Shown: positions 24,201-33,594, counted from the first letter of the stretch. The stretch: DNA of 64,000 nucleotides from Branchiostoma floridae (GCF_000003815.2 NC_049981.1:32046469-32110468); one strand, 5' to 3'. The notes: generated by a model from the letters alone, not told the origin. Made by a program: numbers and translations.

Positions 24201-27200
24201 AGTACAAAATGTAATACTTAGCAACAACTTTTGCATGCTGGATATGAGGTAAGGTTGAAGGAAGACTGTTTTCGGGAAAAAAGGACATGAAAATCATTCT
24301 TTTGACTTATCAGTGCATTCTAACACTCTTTTGGCCCCCCTCCCCACCTTTCAGTATGGCTTTGCCCCGAAGGGCTCGAGCGTTGTGCTGTACAGCGATA
24401 AGAAGTACCGCCACTCCCAGTACTTCGTGCAGCCCAACTGGCCGGGAGGTGTGTATGCCACCGGAACCATGGCCGGCAGCCGCGCGGGCGCCATCGTCGC
24501 CGCGTGCTGGGCAACCATGATGAACATTGGAGAGGACGGTAGGGCCGACTCACTTTTTATAGAGGGGTGGTGGTCTGTTTACAGCCATCTTGCCCTGACT
24601 GCACATACTTAGACCAGGTTGTTGCTTGTACATATTAAGCCAAACAGCATCTCTTAGAATAAGTTTCTGAGTAGTAACAAAATGAAAGAGGTTTAAAATT
24701 TTTGGTTTTGAATTGTTATGCAAGTAAAGGAAAGACATGATAAACATCGGATGACGGTAGGGCCGACTCACTTTTTACAGAGGGGTGATGGTCTGTTTGC
24801 AACCATCTTGCTCTGCCTGATTCTTTTACATACTTAGGCCAGGTTGTTGCTTGTACTTATTTAGCCCAACAGTATGTCTTAGAATAAGTTAATGAGTACA
24901 AAATTAAAGACATTTAAAAATTTGGTTTTGAAGGTTTATGCAAGTAAAGAAAAGACATGAAAAACATCGGATGACGGTAGGGCCGACTCACTTTTTACAG
25001 AGGGGTGGTGGTCTGTTTGCAGCCATCTTGCTCTGACTGATTTCTTTTACATACTTAGGCCAGGTTGTTGCTTGTACTTACTAGTATTTAGCCAAACAGC
25101 ATCTCTTAGAATAAGTTTCAGAGAAGTAACGAAAGAGGTTTAAAATCTTTGGTTTTGAAGGGTTATGCAAGTAAAGGAAAGACATGAAAAACATCGGAAA
25201 GGACGGTAGGGCCGACTCACTTTTTTTGAGGGGGTGTTTGACATGCATCCCTCCCTGATGTCTTAATGAATCAGGCTAGATTTTTTATTATCATAATTAT
25301 GCTTAGGCCAGGGTTTTACTTATTTGGAACAACATCCCTTGGAATAAGTTTCCGAATAGCATCAAAAAGAAAAACATTTGGAAAGTTTCTTTTTAAGGGT
25401 TATGCTAGTAACTAAAAGCTTATTAGATTGTTAAACATATTAGGGGAAAAGTACTTAGGTTCCATGTACGTTGAGTGGAAGGCAAGGGCATGCATGTATT
25501 GCTTTTGATTCTACAACCCTAAAAAGGGACTGAGAGATCTACATGCATGATATGACAGTTCTTGCCCTTTGTAAGTTGCTGTGTGAGCTAGCTCAATCTG
25601 CCCAAACACAAGCCTATCATTTTTGCCATTTATATGTTAAATATACGTTGACGTGATATCCTGTTTCCTAGGCTACGTTGACATGATATCCCATTTCCTA
25701 GGCTACGTTGAGAGCACCAAGAAGATCGTGAAGGCCGCCCGCTACATCGCCAAGGAACTGAAGAAGATCGACGGAATCTTCGTGTTCGGCGAGCCTGAGG
25801 TCAGCGTGGTCGCCTTCGGATCCGAGGTGTTTGACATCTACAGGGTGTCCAACACTCTCACCGCCAAGGGCTGGAACCTGAACTCACTGCAGTTCCCATC
25901 AAGGTAGGGGGGTCTTCAAGTACAGGGGGTCTTAAGCATCAGGGGGGTCTTCAAGTACAGGGGGGGTAGTAGCAAGGGGGTATCCAACACTCTCACTGCC
26001 AAGGGCTGGAACCTGAACTCACAGCAGTTCCCCTCAAGGTAGGGGGGTCTTCAAGTACAGGGGGTCTTAAGCATCAGGGGGGTCTTCAAGTACAGGGGGG
26101 TAGTAGCAAGGGGGTGTCCAACACTCTGACTGCCAAGGGCTGGAACCTGAACTCACTGCAGTTCCCATCAAGGTAGGGGGGTCTTCAAGTACAGGGGGTC
26201 TTAAGCATCAGGGGGGTCTTCAAGTACAGGGGGGTAGTAGCAAGGGGGTCTCCAACACTCTGACCGCCAAGGGCTGGAACCTGAACTCACTGCAGTTCCC
26301 ATCAAGGTAGGGGGTCTTCAAGTACAGGGGGGTAGGAGCAGGGGGGTCTTCAAGTACAGGGGGGTCTTATTATGAAATGTTCAAGGGTGGGAACTTAAAG
26401 TCTCTGCAGTTCCCCTCAATTAAGGTAGTGGAGTCTTGTTCAAGTACAGACAGTAGGAGCAAGTGGTCTTAAACACCAGGGGGATCGTGCTAAGAGTAAA
26501 TCTGTAACCGTTCTTAATGTACATGGGGAATTGTTTCTGATTGAATGATATTTGCAAGCATGTTTGATTTGTAGTGCATGTTGTTGTTACACGTTTTTTT
26601 GTGTGCAAATTATGCAAGCTAAATGAAGGAACAACAAAGTGGAGAGAGTTTAAGAACGACAAGGAAGAAAAAAAATTATTATCAGTATATTGAATTGTCA
26701 CAGGTTAAAAAGTTAAACCCTTCCCGCGCCTGGTGGCGCATAGGGCGGTGCCCATCTCTGTTTCATTAGCCCTGGGTCACACAACGCAATCACTACAGCA
26801 GGGGGCTAGTCCACTGGTAGTGGTGTGTGTTCAACTTCCATACTCTTTCCCGAATGCTGAGTGCTAAGCAGAGAAAGCAGCATGTACCATTTTTAAAGTC
26901 TTTGGTATGACTCGGCCGGGATCAAACTCACGACCTTCCGAATGCAAGGCAAACACTCTACCCACTAGGCCATTGCATCGGCCGCATCGTAATTGTCACA
27001 GGGCTCCCTTGGAAATCAGTCTGTTAGACTGAAGGGACCACCCTACAAGATCAATACATAAATAAATAAAGAATATGCCAGAACCTGTAAACAAAATCCT
27101 GTCTAAAGCCAGACTGCTTGCCTTCCCAGCATCCACCTGTGCTGCACGCTGTGCCACACCCTTCCCGGCGTCACCGACCGCTTCATCAACGACGTGAAGA

Positions 27201-28027
27201 ACGCCGTGGCCGACGCCCTGGCCGACCCGCAGGCAAAGACAACCGGACAGGTCTGTAGGAACGTTTAGATTAAATTTTAAAGATTCCACCCATCTGTCCT
27301 TGGAACAAGCATGGCGGTCTTAATCGTCATGTAAGACAGGATATAGGAGAATGCTTGCACACAACCAGGATATACTAACTTAAAGTTACTGTGCTCTGAG
27401 GAAGGTGTCTGTTAGACACCGAAACGTAAGCGCAGTAAGTACATCCCGGTTGTGTATAAGAATTCTCCTATATCCTTTATTCTACCAACCTGATAAAATT
27501 ATTTCCCGAATCATGTAACTTAAAGACAGTCTTTTAAAGATGTACTCAGACAAACAGCTGCATCAGTCTGTGTTTTTTAGGCCTCTGACAGCTCTCATCA
27601 TGAAAGATTTGTCCTGTCTATCCGTTCTGCTGAGTGGTAGTTCGTGCTGCCTATCAGTACCCTATGAATGTGTCTGAACATGTATCACAGCTGATGCACT
27701 AGAAGATAACAACAACTCATATTCTACTTATCTCATTATAGCCTGATTAAATCTCGATTATAGCAGCCCGCCCAACATCCGCCGCCATGGGGAGGGCCAG
27801 TTCCAGCCCCGGTCATCAGCAGAGTTTGTGTTACACAGATTAATCTCATTAGACTATAGAGAAAATAAAACATTGAATTGTTGTACTTTCAGGGTGCCAT
27901 CTACGGAATGGCTCAGAGCGTGCCAGACCGCAAGATCATCGCTGACATTGCCTGGGGATACCTCGACTGTGTGTACGACATCAAGCGCAAGGACAAGGAT
28001 GGGCCTGTCAACGGCATGCATCACTGA
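15174..28027 (+). CDS. SGPL1: Sphingosine-1-phosphate lyase, 15 coding exons
   Basis: This PLP enzyme of the ER membrane cleaves sphingosine 1-phosphate to hexadecenal and phosphoethanolamine, the exit step of sphingolipid degradation. Exons: 15174-15212, 18002-18167, 18816-18883, 19461-19608, 20415-20494, 20698-20826, 21165-21253, 21500-21608, 22575-22610, 23056-23118, 23602-23748, 24355-24538, 25702-25903, 27130-27250, 27893-28027. All junctions are GT-AG and in phase, giving 571 codons (human about 568). Visible signatures are one N-terminal membrane segment (about residues 45-65), [42 protein letters not shown] and SADTHK followed by YGFAPKG, where the Lys (about 358) forms the Schiff base. 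The C-terminal part contains [17 protein letters not shown] and GAIYGMAQ. Introns are unusually rich in duplicated exon ends. Confidence 0.97.
15610..16242. mobile_element. Long-inverted-repeat transposon-like element, 633 bases
   Basis: The ends are CAGGGGTGCCTAAGCATTTG and its complement, with arms of about 205 bases (15,610-15,815 and 16,035-16,242). The arms are themselves built of repeated CACGAATCACTATGCGAAA-like units. The flanking direct repeat is AAAAC/AAAAC (5 bases). The centre is unique and CpG-containing (CGCCGAAGCGGCGAAGCCGC), without a transposase. CAGGGG-type ends are common in hAT elements, but the expected 8-base target duplication is not seen, so the class is open. It lies in SGPL1 intron 1. 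Confidence 0.85.
18002..18167 (+). CDS. SGPL1: SGPL1 exon 2, membrane-anchor exon
   Basis: Encodes residues 14-68. A soluble lumenal segment is followed by the hydrophobic stretch [16 protein letters not shown] and aromatic FRFFFM-like residues, the single transmembrane anchor that places the catalytic domain in the cytosol. The acceptor is TTTTTCCAG and the donor CTCA|GTAAGT. Confidence 0.93.
18965..19460 (+). repeat. SGPL1 exon-4 acceptor array
   Basis: Three decayed copies of the exon-4 3' splice region precede the genuine one: CCCAGATTCAGAAGGAAG (AG at 19,009), CTCAGATCCAGGGGAAG (19,209) and CCCAGATCCAGGGGGAG (19,336), then the real CTTAGATCCAGAGGGAG (19,460). Periods are about 199, 127 and 124. 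Each unit also carries CAGTTTAAA and a T-rich tract. Confidence 0.85.
19637..19985. mobile_element. Dispersed element with GCAGGTAAAATT repeats
   Basis: Runs from CAGATCTCAAAATACC to GTATTTCGAGCCCTG, with internal repeats of GTGCAGGTATTTCTG and CCTGCACCTAACCTGCACTG. A related, longer copy lies at 58,856-59,453, with ends CAGGGCTCGAAATAC and GTATTTCGAGCC. The inverted ends suggest a non-autonomous DNA transposon (hAT-like termini, family not proven). Located in SGPL1 intron 4. Confidence 0.65.
21639..22160. repeat. SGPL1 intron-8 tandem repeat
   Basis: The block CAGT(G)TTTGATT-TACTGCTG-GGTCCCTGACAC recurs near 21,640, 21,780, 21,977 and 22,083, with TAGTAG trinucleotide runs between. A short duplication of GACACTGTGACCAACAGTA follows at 22,190-22,270. 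No coding content. Confidence 0.65.
22271..22476. mobile_element. MITE with CTGTAAATGCA ends, about 206 bases
   Basis: The inverted ends CTGTAAATGCA and TGCATTTACAG are flanked by TA on both sides, a Tc1/mariner-type signature. The interior is palindromic and rich in CGCGGT/ACCGCG blocks (TTCGCGGTTTTCGCGGTGG). One-ended relatives occur at 37,204-37,290 and about 5,804-5,960. Located in SGPL1 intron 8. Confidence 0.75.
23353..23570 (+). repeat. Two partial copies of SGPL1 exon 11 (5' half)
   Basis: Copy 1 (from 23,353) reads [20 protein letters not shown] then hits a stop. Copy 2 (from 23,496) reads [15 protein letters not shown] then shifts frame. Both are preceded by the same T/G-rich tract ending TTTACAG as the true exon at 23,602. 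They are non-functional exon fragments with live-looking acceptors. Confidence 0.92.
23602..23748 (+). CDS. SGPL1: SGPL1 exon 11, catalytic-lysine exon
   Basis: Starts [17 protein letters not shown] and ends at the codon for the PLP-binding Lys (SADTHK), immediately followed by the donor GTTCGT. Two decayed copies of its 5' half lie upstream (from 23,353 and 23,496), each with its own acceptor. A decayed copy of its 3' end, including the Lys codon and a donor, lies downstream at 23,860-23,901. Confidence 0.95.
23860..23901 (+). repeat. Copy of SGPL1 exon 11 3' end and donor
   Basis: AGTCTGGATGGTGTAACCAG onward repeats the last 14 codons of exon 11 with a D-to-N change (SANTHK) and ends AAG|GTAGAT. 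It retains the codon of the catalytic lysine but lacks an acceptor. Confidence 0.9.
24539..25400 (+). repeat. SGPL1 exon-12 donor array
   Basis: After the genuine donor (GT at 24,539) the end of exon 12 plus about 210 bases of intron recurs, with donors GACG|GTAGGG at 24,757, 24,977 and 25,206. Exon-derived AACATCGGA-GGACG remnants precede each GT. Periods are 218, 220 and 229; the last copy decays by 25,400. Confidence 0.92.
25672..25903 (+). CDS. SGPL1: SGPL1 exon 13 with tandem in-frame acceptors
   Basis: The expected exon starts at 25,702 (GC TAC GTT GAG). A 30-base tandem duplication places a second equally good acceptor, TTTCCTAG|GCTACGTTGA, at 25,671. Using it adds ten in-frame codons ([10 protein letters not shown]) with no stop. 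The known family alignment favours the 25,702 start; the longer form is a possible splice variant. Confidence 0.85.
25904..26430 (+). repeat. SGPL1 exon-13 donor array
   Basis: The final ~57 bases of exon 13 (TCCAACACTCTCACCGCCAA ... CCATCAAG) with the donor GTAGGG recur with period 134-135. Donors lie at 26,039, 26,173 and 26,307, and a truncated fourth at 26,425. The spacer is G-rich (GGGGGTCTTCAAGTACAGGG). Copies are highly similar, so the array is recent or homogenised. Confidence 0.95.
26718..26986 (-). mobile_element. tRNA-derived SINE
   Basis: On minus, the head reads GGCCGATGCAATGGCCTAGT with an A-box (TGGCCTAGTGGG, 26,961-26,972) and a B-box-like GGTCGTGAGTTTGATCCC (26,928-26,945) at tRNA spacing. 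About 190 bases of unrelated body follow, ending near GGTGGCGCA-type sequence. This is the RNA polymerase III promoter layout of a tRNA-derived SINE. Located in SGPL1 intron 13, opposite to the gene. Confidence 0.85.
27338..27477. repeat. Long hairpin with hammerhead-like core
   Basis: Arms starting AGGATATAGGAGAAT and ending ATTCTCCTATATCCT enclose a second perfect 9-pair helix (TACTGTGCT / AGCGCAGTA). Inside is CTGAGGA, then a 6-pair stem (GGTGTC / GACACC), then GAAA and CGTA. The CTGANGA...GAAA...TH order is that of a type-I hammerhead with a minimal stem III, apart from one extra A before stem II. Located in SGPL1 intron 14. Self-cleavage is unproven. Confidence 0.5.
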
Positions 28028-28400
28028 GGTGCTAAGTGGCCTTGGATTTTAATCAGCAGCCCCAGAGAGGCTGTAAAGGGCCTTGGATAAATGTTAAACT
28101 GTACCCACGTTTCCAAATAGCTGACAGTGAAGAAAATGTCATATGGATTTTGCAACTTACTTAAGGCCACACCAATTTATGTTTTTGGTTCTCAGTTTTT
28201 TAAAGATATCATAAACTGGAGGACCATAATAAAAGCACATCCTGTGGAAAACATTTATGCCTTAGGTGCACTCAGTTTTATGGAATAAAGACAGTCAAGT
28301 TTTTTTCTCCCACCCCACTGCTTTTATGATGTCTGCTTGCCATATTTTCACCTTAAAGTTTCTGAGAACCAAGTAGATAAATTGGTGTGGCCTTATGTGT
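28028..28400 (+). other. SGPL1: SGPL1 3' untranslated region, probable
   Basis: Sequence after the stop contains AATAAA at 28,284-28,289, inside a MITE-like inverted repeat (28,165-28,392). If that signal is used, the transposon supplies the polyadenylation site. No cleavage-site data. Confidence 0.5.
28165..28392. mobile_element. Short MITE, GGCCACACC ends
   Basis: The ends GGCCACACCAATTTAT and AAATTGGTGTGGCC, with inner TGGTTCTCAG / CTGAGAACCA, form 30-35-base arms. The ends match those of the elements at 5358 and 32,613, but the interior is shorter and different. Flanks are TAA and TTA, not an exact duplication. Confidence 0.75.
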
Positions 28401-29070
28401 GAACTTCACCCATATTTTGTAAGTCATACAAAAATTCTCTCACATCTTAGCGTCAGTACCTTTGTCCAGCTCAGCATAAGCAGATGTAAATCACGGTCCT
28501 GAAAAGTTTTTAAAAAAAATGATAATAATGATATAAATGTATGAAGTGTGCTGCTTACATGACTGGTGGAATTTACGGGTTATTTTTCACCAAGTTTCTG
28601 TAAGTAGTATAATTTCTACCTCTCACTAGCATCAGTATTTTTGTCCAATTCGGTACGGAGACAGTTGGTAATCACAGAACAAAAAAATAAGTGTAAAGAT
28701 TTAAAAAAAAAAACTTATTGAGAAGAGATTTTGGAGGGTTGGCAACATCCAGTGCAGTGGAAGGAAATAGAGGGGAGTTCTGTTTGATACAGGCTCTCTG
28801 TAGGGTGACGAAAACACATCATGCACAGCATTGAGTTGTGTCATGTGAGGGGACCAGATGGAGGGGAAGGAGGAGGGAAAATACTTTTATCCAAACACTC
28901 AAACCCCAAAAATGTTTGCTCATTTCTGGGAAAAGATATTGAGTAGAATTTCTGATATTGGATTGCTGAACGGCATTCTTCCCTGTGGTACTTGGTTTGA
29001 AAACCATATAGTAGCACACGGGTGGTGCTGGGATCACTCATAAATTGCAAAATTTAGCTGCCTACATGCA
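28401..29070. other. Intergenic, nothing recognised
   Basis: AT-rich SGPL1 downstream flank. Short frames near 28,820-29,050 show no protein similarity. No RNA gene or element was identified. Confidence 0.5.
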
Positions 29071-29075
29071 CATGT

Positions 29076-30092
29076 TGCTGTCCTGCAACCAATGGGATAA
29101 CAGAACAGTCCCAAATAACCAAAGGAATAACAGAACAGTCCCAAATAACCAATGGGATAACAGAACAGTCCCAAATAACCAATGGGATAACAGAACAGTC
29201 CCAAATAACCAATCGGATAACAGAACAGACCCAAATAACCAATGGGATAACAGAACAGTCCCAAATAACCAATGGAATGACAGAACAGTCCCAAATAACC
29301 AATGGGATAACAGAACAGTCCCAAATAACCAATGGGATAACAGAACAGTCCCAAATAACCAATGAGATAACAGAACAGTCCCAGATAACCAATGGGATAA
29401 CAGAACAGTCCCAAATAACCAATGGGATAACAGAACAGTCCCAAATAACCAATGGAATGACAGAACAGTCCCAAATAACCAATGGAATGACAGAACAGTC
29501 CCAAATAACCAATGGGATAACAGAACAGTCCCAAATAACCAATAGGATAACAGAACAGTCCCAAATAACCAATGGGATAACAGAACAGTCCCAAATAACC
29601 AATGGGATAACAGAACAGTCCCAAATAACCAATGGGATAACAGAACAGTCCCAAATTACCAATGGGATAACAGAACAGTCCCAAATAACCAATTGGCTAA
29701 CAGAACAGTCCCAAATAACCAATATAATAACAAAACAGTCCCAAATAACCAATGGAATGACAGAACAGTCCCAAATAACCAATAGGATAACAGAACAGTC
29801 CCAAATAACCAATATAATAACAGAACAGTCCCAAATAACCAATGGGATAACAGAACAGTTCCAAATAACCAATGGGATAACAGAACAGTCCCAAATAACC
29901 AATATAATAACAGAACAGTCCCAAATAACCAATGGGATAACAGAACAGTTCCAAATAACCAATATAATAACAGAACAGTCCCAAATAGCCAATGGGATAA
30001 CAGAACAGTCCCAAATAACCAATGGGATAACAGAACAGTCCCAAATAACCAATAGGATAACAGAACAGTCCCAAATAACCAATAGGCTTAGA
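29076..30092. repeat. 30-base minisatellite, about 34 copies
   Basis: The unit begins CAGAACAGTCCCAAATAACC and continues AATGGGATAA. Most units are identical or differ at one to three positions, chiefly in the triplet before ATAA (GGG, AGG, TAA, GGA). Because 30 is divisible by three and the unit lacks stops in several frames, it yields frames of up to 362 codons on both strands; these are artefacts. Every unit contains CCAAT. Confidence 0.97.
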
Positions 30093-31194
30093 GCAATAGT
30101 AAACAACCAACAGGAAAAAGAAGAACGATCTAAAATGACCAAAGGGTTTTAAAAAAACACAATGTGTCGGGAGAATAATTACTACTATGCAGAGGATAAT
30201 CTGCCATATACTGGAACCTACATGTATATCGCCTGAGGTTTGTTAATAGTTGGAAGTGTTTTATGTTAAGACATGTCCAACATTGTACAGCTGTTTAAAG
30301 GTGAATGCCTCTGTAAAAATACAAAACAAAGAGAAAGCGCACATGATATGATATTAAGAACATGGCAATAAAACGTTGGTGTACTAGATCATCCTAGCCA
30401 TGCTTGGTGTGGAAATATTCAATGACTTTACCGAAAAAGGGGAGTCGACAAAAATCCGTGGCCAAGCATCTATGCTGCTGTGTTGACAAATCAGTTGCCT
30501 TGATGTGGGAAAGAAAAACAATAAAATTTTCTGCTAACAAAAGCTTGATTCTATACAAGGTTCTGCGACGTAAATATAATTTTTGCATTGTATATTTCTG
30601 TAAAACTTGTCTGCTTTTCCTTATTAAGCAACAAAGAAATGCAAGTATCTGTTTGTTATGTTTATGATTATCTCTTGGTCAAGTTGTATAATTTTGGTGT
30701 GTATGTACACGTACGTAACCGTGATAAGGTAATATGTGAAGATATTGATATAATTTTCTGTCGTTGAAGGTTTTTACATATCCATTCCTTAGACATGGAA
30801 ATTTTATATTTTACCTCATATCGAGTGAACTGTGATATCCGTAAAGATTGACTGATAAAGACATTCAAAAGATATACACAATGTTTCGGTTGCAACATTC
30901 TTATACTTGTATACATGTCTCGTAACTATATGAACAATCGACTAGATGTTGTTAGGACTCAGTAGCCAACCAGTATTTACGAAGTCTTGGAAACAAAACT
31001 TGCCAAAGACAGACAAGAGACAACTGCTGTAACGTTGGTGCTTAACACTGCCCTTGCGCAGTGGTGCTACCTTCAACAGTTAGACATTTTGTATGGAGAT
31101 ACGAACATTTATCAAAAGCTCCGTGGGAGATACGATCATCTCTCTGTTGTCAAATGTAGAGATGTAGAACTGAGTGATATCTGGCGAGGCTAGA
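30093..31194. other. Intergenic, nothing recognised
   Basis: AT-rich DNA with AATAAA motifs (near 30,366) but no exon with splice sites and no recognisable element. Confidence 0.5.
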
Positions 31195-31735
31195 CAGATA
31201 CACACATGTAACGTTTGATACTACATCGTACATCAGACTGTGACACATGTAACGTTTGATACTACATTGTACATCAGACTGTGACACATGTAACGTTTGA
31301 TACTACATTGTACATCAGACTGTGACACATGTAACGTTTCATACTACATTGTACATCAGACTGTGACACATGTAACGTTTGATACTACATTGTACATCAG
31401 ACTGTGACACATGTAACGTTTGATACTACATTGTACATCAGACTGTGACACATGTAACGTTTGATACTACATTGTACATCAGACTGTGACAACTGTAACG
31501 TTTGATACTACATTGTACATCAGACTGTGACACATGTAACGTTTGTTACTACATTGTACATCAGACTGTGACAACTGTAACGTTTGTTACTACATTGTAC
31601 GTCAGACTGTGACACATGTAACGTTTCATACTACATCAGACTGTGACACATGTAACGTTTGATTCTACATTGTACATCAGACTGTGACACATGGAGCGTT
31701 TGATACTACATTGTACATCAGACTGTGACAACTGA
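31195..31735. repeat. 41-base minisatellite, about 13 copies
   Basis: The unit reads GACACATGTAACGTTTGATA then CTACATTGTACATCAGACTGT. A few units have TTCATAC, ACAACTG or a short deletion (near 31,625). Not divisible by three, so no long frame. Contains CATGTAACGTT. Confidence 0.95.
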
Positions 31736-31801
31736 AGTGGATCTCTATGAGTCAATACAGGAATCAATGTGAATTCTGTCTTGCGTGATTTTTGTTGTAA
31801 C

Positions 31802-32501
31802 TAGAGTCCATTCCAAGACACCATGCGGATGTTTGTTGCCATTGTTTAGAATTGATTTTAAAGTTTTGTAATTATATGTCAAGGACATTTGATACTTCAG
31901 AAATATTTTTAACACTGTTTCAACTTTATAAATATTTCCCTGGTCCTGTAAAACTTTGGAAATATTCATGGTGTGGAATTGTATACTTCTAATGGTTTCT
32001 AAATAATGATAACAGCATTCTACCATTATTTACCATTTTCTACCATTTTTTGTAAATGGTTGGGTGGGCTGGGCAGATAGCAATTCACACATCCTTGCAA
32101 AGTATGGTTGGGTGCCATGCAACAATGGCCCACCACAAAGGATCCACCAGTGCCCAGCAGTGAAAGCTAAAAATATACAGATGCAACAATAGGGCTTACT
32201 TTTATGGGGGCAATAAACTAATTTTACCATTTGGCCAGGTTTACCATTTTTTGTAAATATTTGTAAATGTGAAATAATCACAGAGAGGTTTCACAATTAT
32301 TCTACATAAAGATATTTTTGTACAGTTACTTTCAAAATGTTTCTAAAATATTCAAATAAATTCAAATAAATGAGTATTTTCTTAGTCAATTTTTTTAAAA
32401 TAATTTAATTATTGTGGCTCAGATATTCTTTTATTCAAAATAATTCAGACTAATTATAAATATCGCCTAAAAACCCTCATGGTGTCTTGGAATGGACTCT
32501 A
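31802..32501. mobile_element. AT-rich element with 24-base perfect inverted ends
   Basis: TAGAGTCCATTCCAAGACAC at 31,802 is matched in inverse at the right end (TGTCTTGGAATGGACTCTA, ending 32,501). The interior is AT-rich with repeated TACCATTTTTTGTAAAT blocks (near 32,040 and 32,245). No transposase. A non-autonomous DNA element is the simplest reading. Confidence 0.7.
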
Positions 32502-32612
32502 TATCAGATTTTCAGATTGGTAATAGCACCTTCCTTGTATGTAGTTAGATATACCAATTTTGGATCAGGATAATGAAAGCGAAGTGATTTCAATCCATTT
32601 TTTTTTTACTGA

Positions 32613-32973
32613 GGCCACACCAATTTAATTTCTTGGTTCACGGATTCGCTCGCTCCTATTTTTTAGAAAATAAAATAAAAATAAAAATCACCACTCAGCA
32701 AATTTTCACCATTAATGAAGCCATTCACCAACTTTCTGGTGTAGCAAATTGGCCTTTATATTATAAGCTCCTTAAAGTGTGGGTACAGGTGCTGTTACTG
32801 TACAATAATAGTGTTTTTGTACTTTTTTCAAGCTGAAAACTTTTTTTCTTCATGTTTTGGATTAGTCGTTACCTTTACCCCAACCATTTTACAATTTTTA
32901 TTTTTATTTCGCCCTCTCGCTCCATATTTTTTATGAAAAAATCCGTGAACCAAGAAGTTAAATTGGTGTGGCC
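32613..32973. mobile_element. PIF/Harbinger-like MITE, 361 bases
   Basis: Close relative of 5358-5725, sharing nearly the whole length including TATTATAAGCTCCTTAAAGT and CTGTTACTGTACAA. Termini GGCCACACC/GGTGTGGCC; target duplication TGA/TGA. High similarity between the two copies suggests recent mobility. Confidence 0.85.
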
Positions 32974-33117
32974 TGAAGAGCTATTGATCTTGTGATAGAA
33001 AGGGCAGATGCTATGTACCAGGGAAAATTCAGGAAATTCCATAAAGCTCTTTTCAACAAGCACTATGAACCATGATGAACAGCATTGCCCAAAAACTTGT
33101 TCCATATGCATTTACTT

Positions 33118-33262
33118 CAAAACACCGACGGCAAGGTGAAGAATAGTTTCTCTCAACAAGAGCTATTTACTATGACAAGTAATGCAAATACTGTTAAAAC
33201 ACCGATGGCAAGGTGAAGAATAGTTTCTCTCAACAAGAGTTATTTACTATGGCAAGTAATGC
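33118..33262. repeat. Two-copy tandem duplication, about 82 bases
   Basis: GGCAAGGTGAAGAATAGTTT and CTCTCAACAAGAG-TATTTAC occur twice, with AAAACACCGA(C/T) starting each copy. No coding content. Confidence 0.85.
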
Positions 33263-33581
33263 AACTTTGTCATTTTAGGACTAGCACTCACCAATACTTC
33301 TTCTTTGGGGTAGTTCAGTGATACATTTCAATAGATTATAGCATTTGGGGTCTGTTTTTACAACATTTGGACACTCTTTTGTAGTATTCCTAGGAGGAGG
33401 CATGCCACTTGTGAAGTGCAATGTTCTAGAAAAAGAGTGTGTTTCAAAGACAGATATTTTATATGATATAAAACACGGAGAGGAGCAGATCCTCACATCT
33501 GCTTGGAGATTAGGAAGTATCTGCAGTACAGACTATGACTGCAAGATGACGCTGCTGTAAGCGCGAGGGAGTTGCATAAAC

Positions 33582-33594
33582 AGGTCAAAGGTTA
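33582..33594 (+). promoter_or_regulatory. DR1-type nuclear-receptor site upstream of RNLS
   Basis: AGGTCAAAGGTTA is two AGGTCA-like half sites spaced by one base (one mismatch), the binding pattern of HNF4 and RXR heterodimers. It lies about 104 bases before the RNLS start codon. Function is inference. Confidence 0.4.

Noticed and set aside
29034-30152. Open frames of 216-362 codons on both strands
   Set aside because: They are translations of a 30-base minisatellite whose unit length is a multiple of three. Identical low-complexity peptides on both strands show that this is not a gene.
31200-31735. CRISPR-like array
   Set aside because: The units are contiguous with no unique spacers; it is a minisatellite in a eukaryotic genome.
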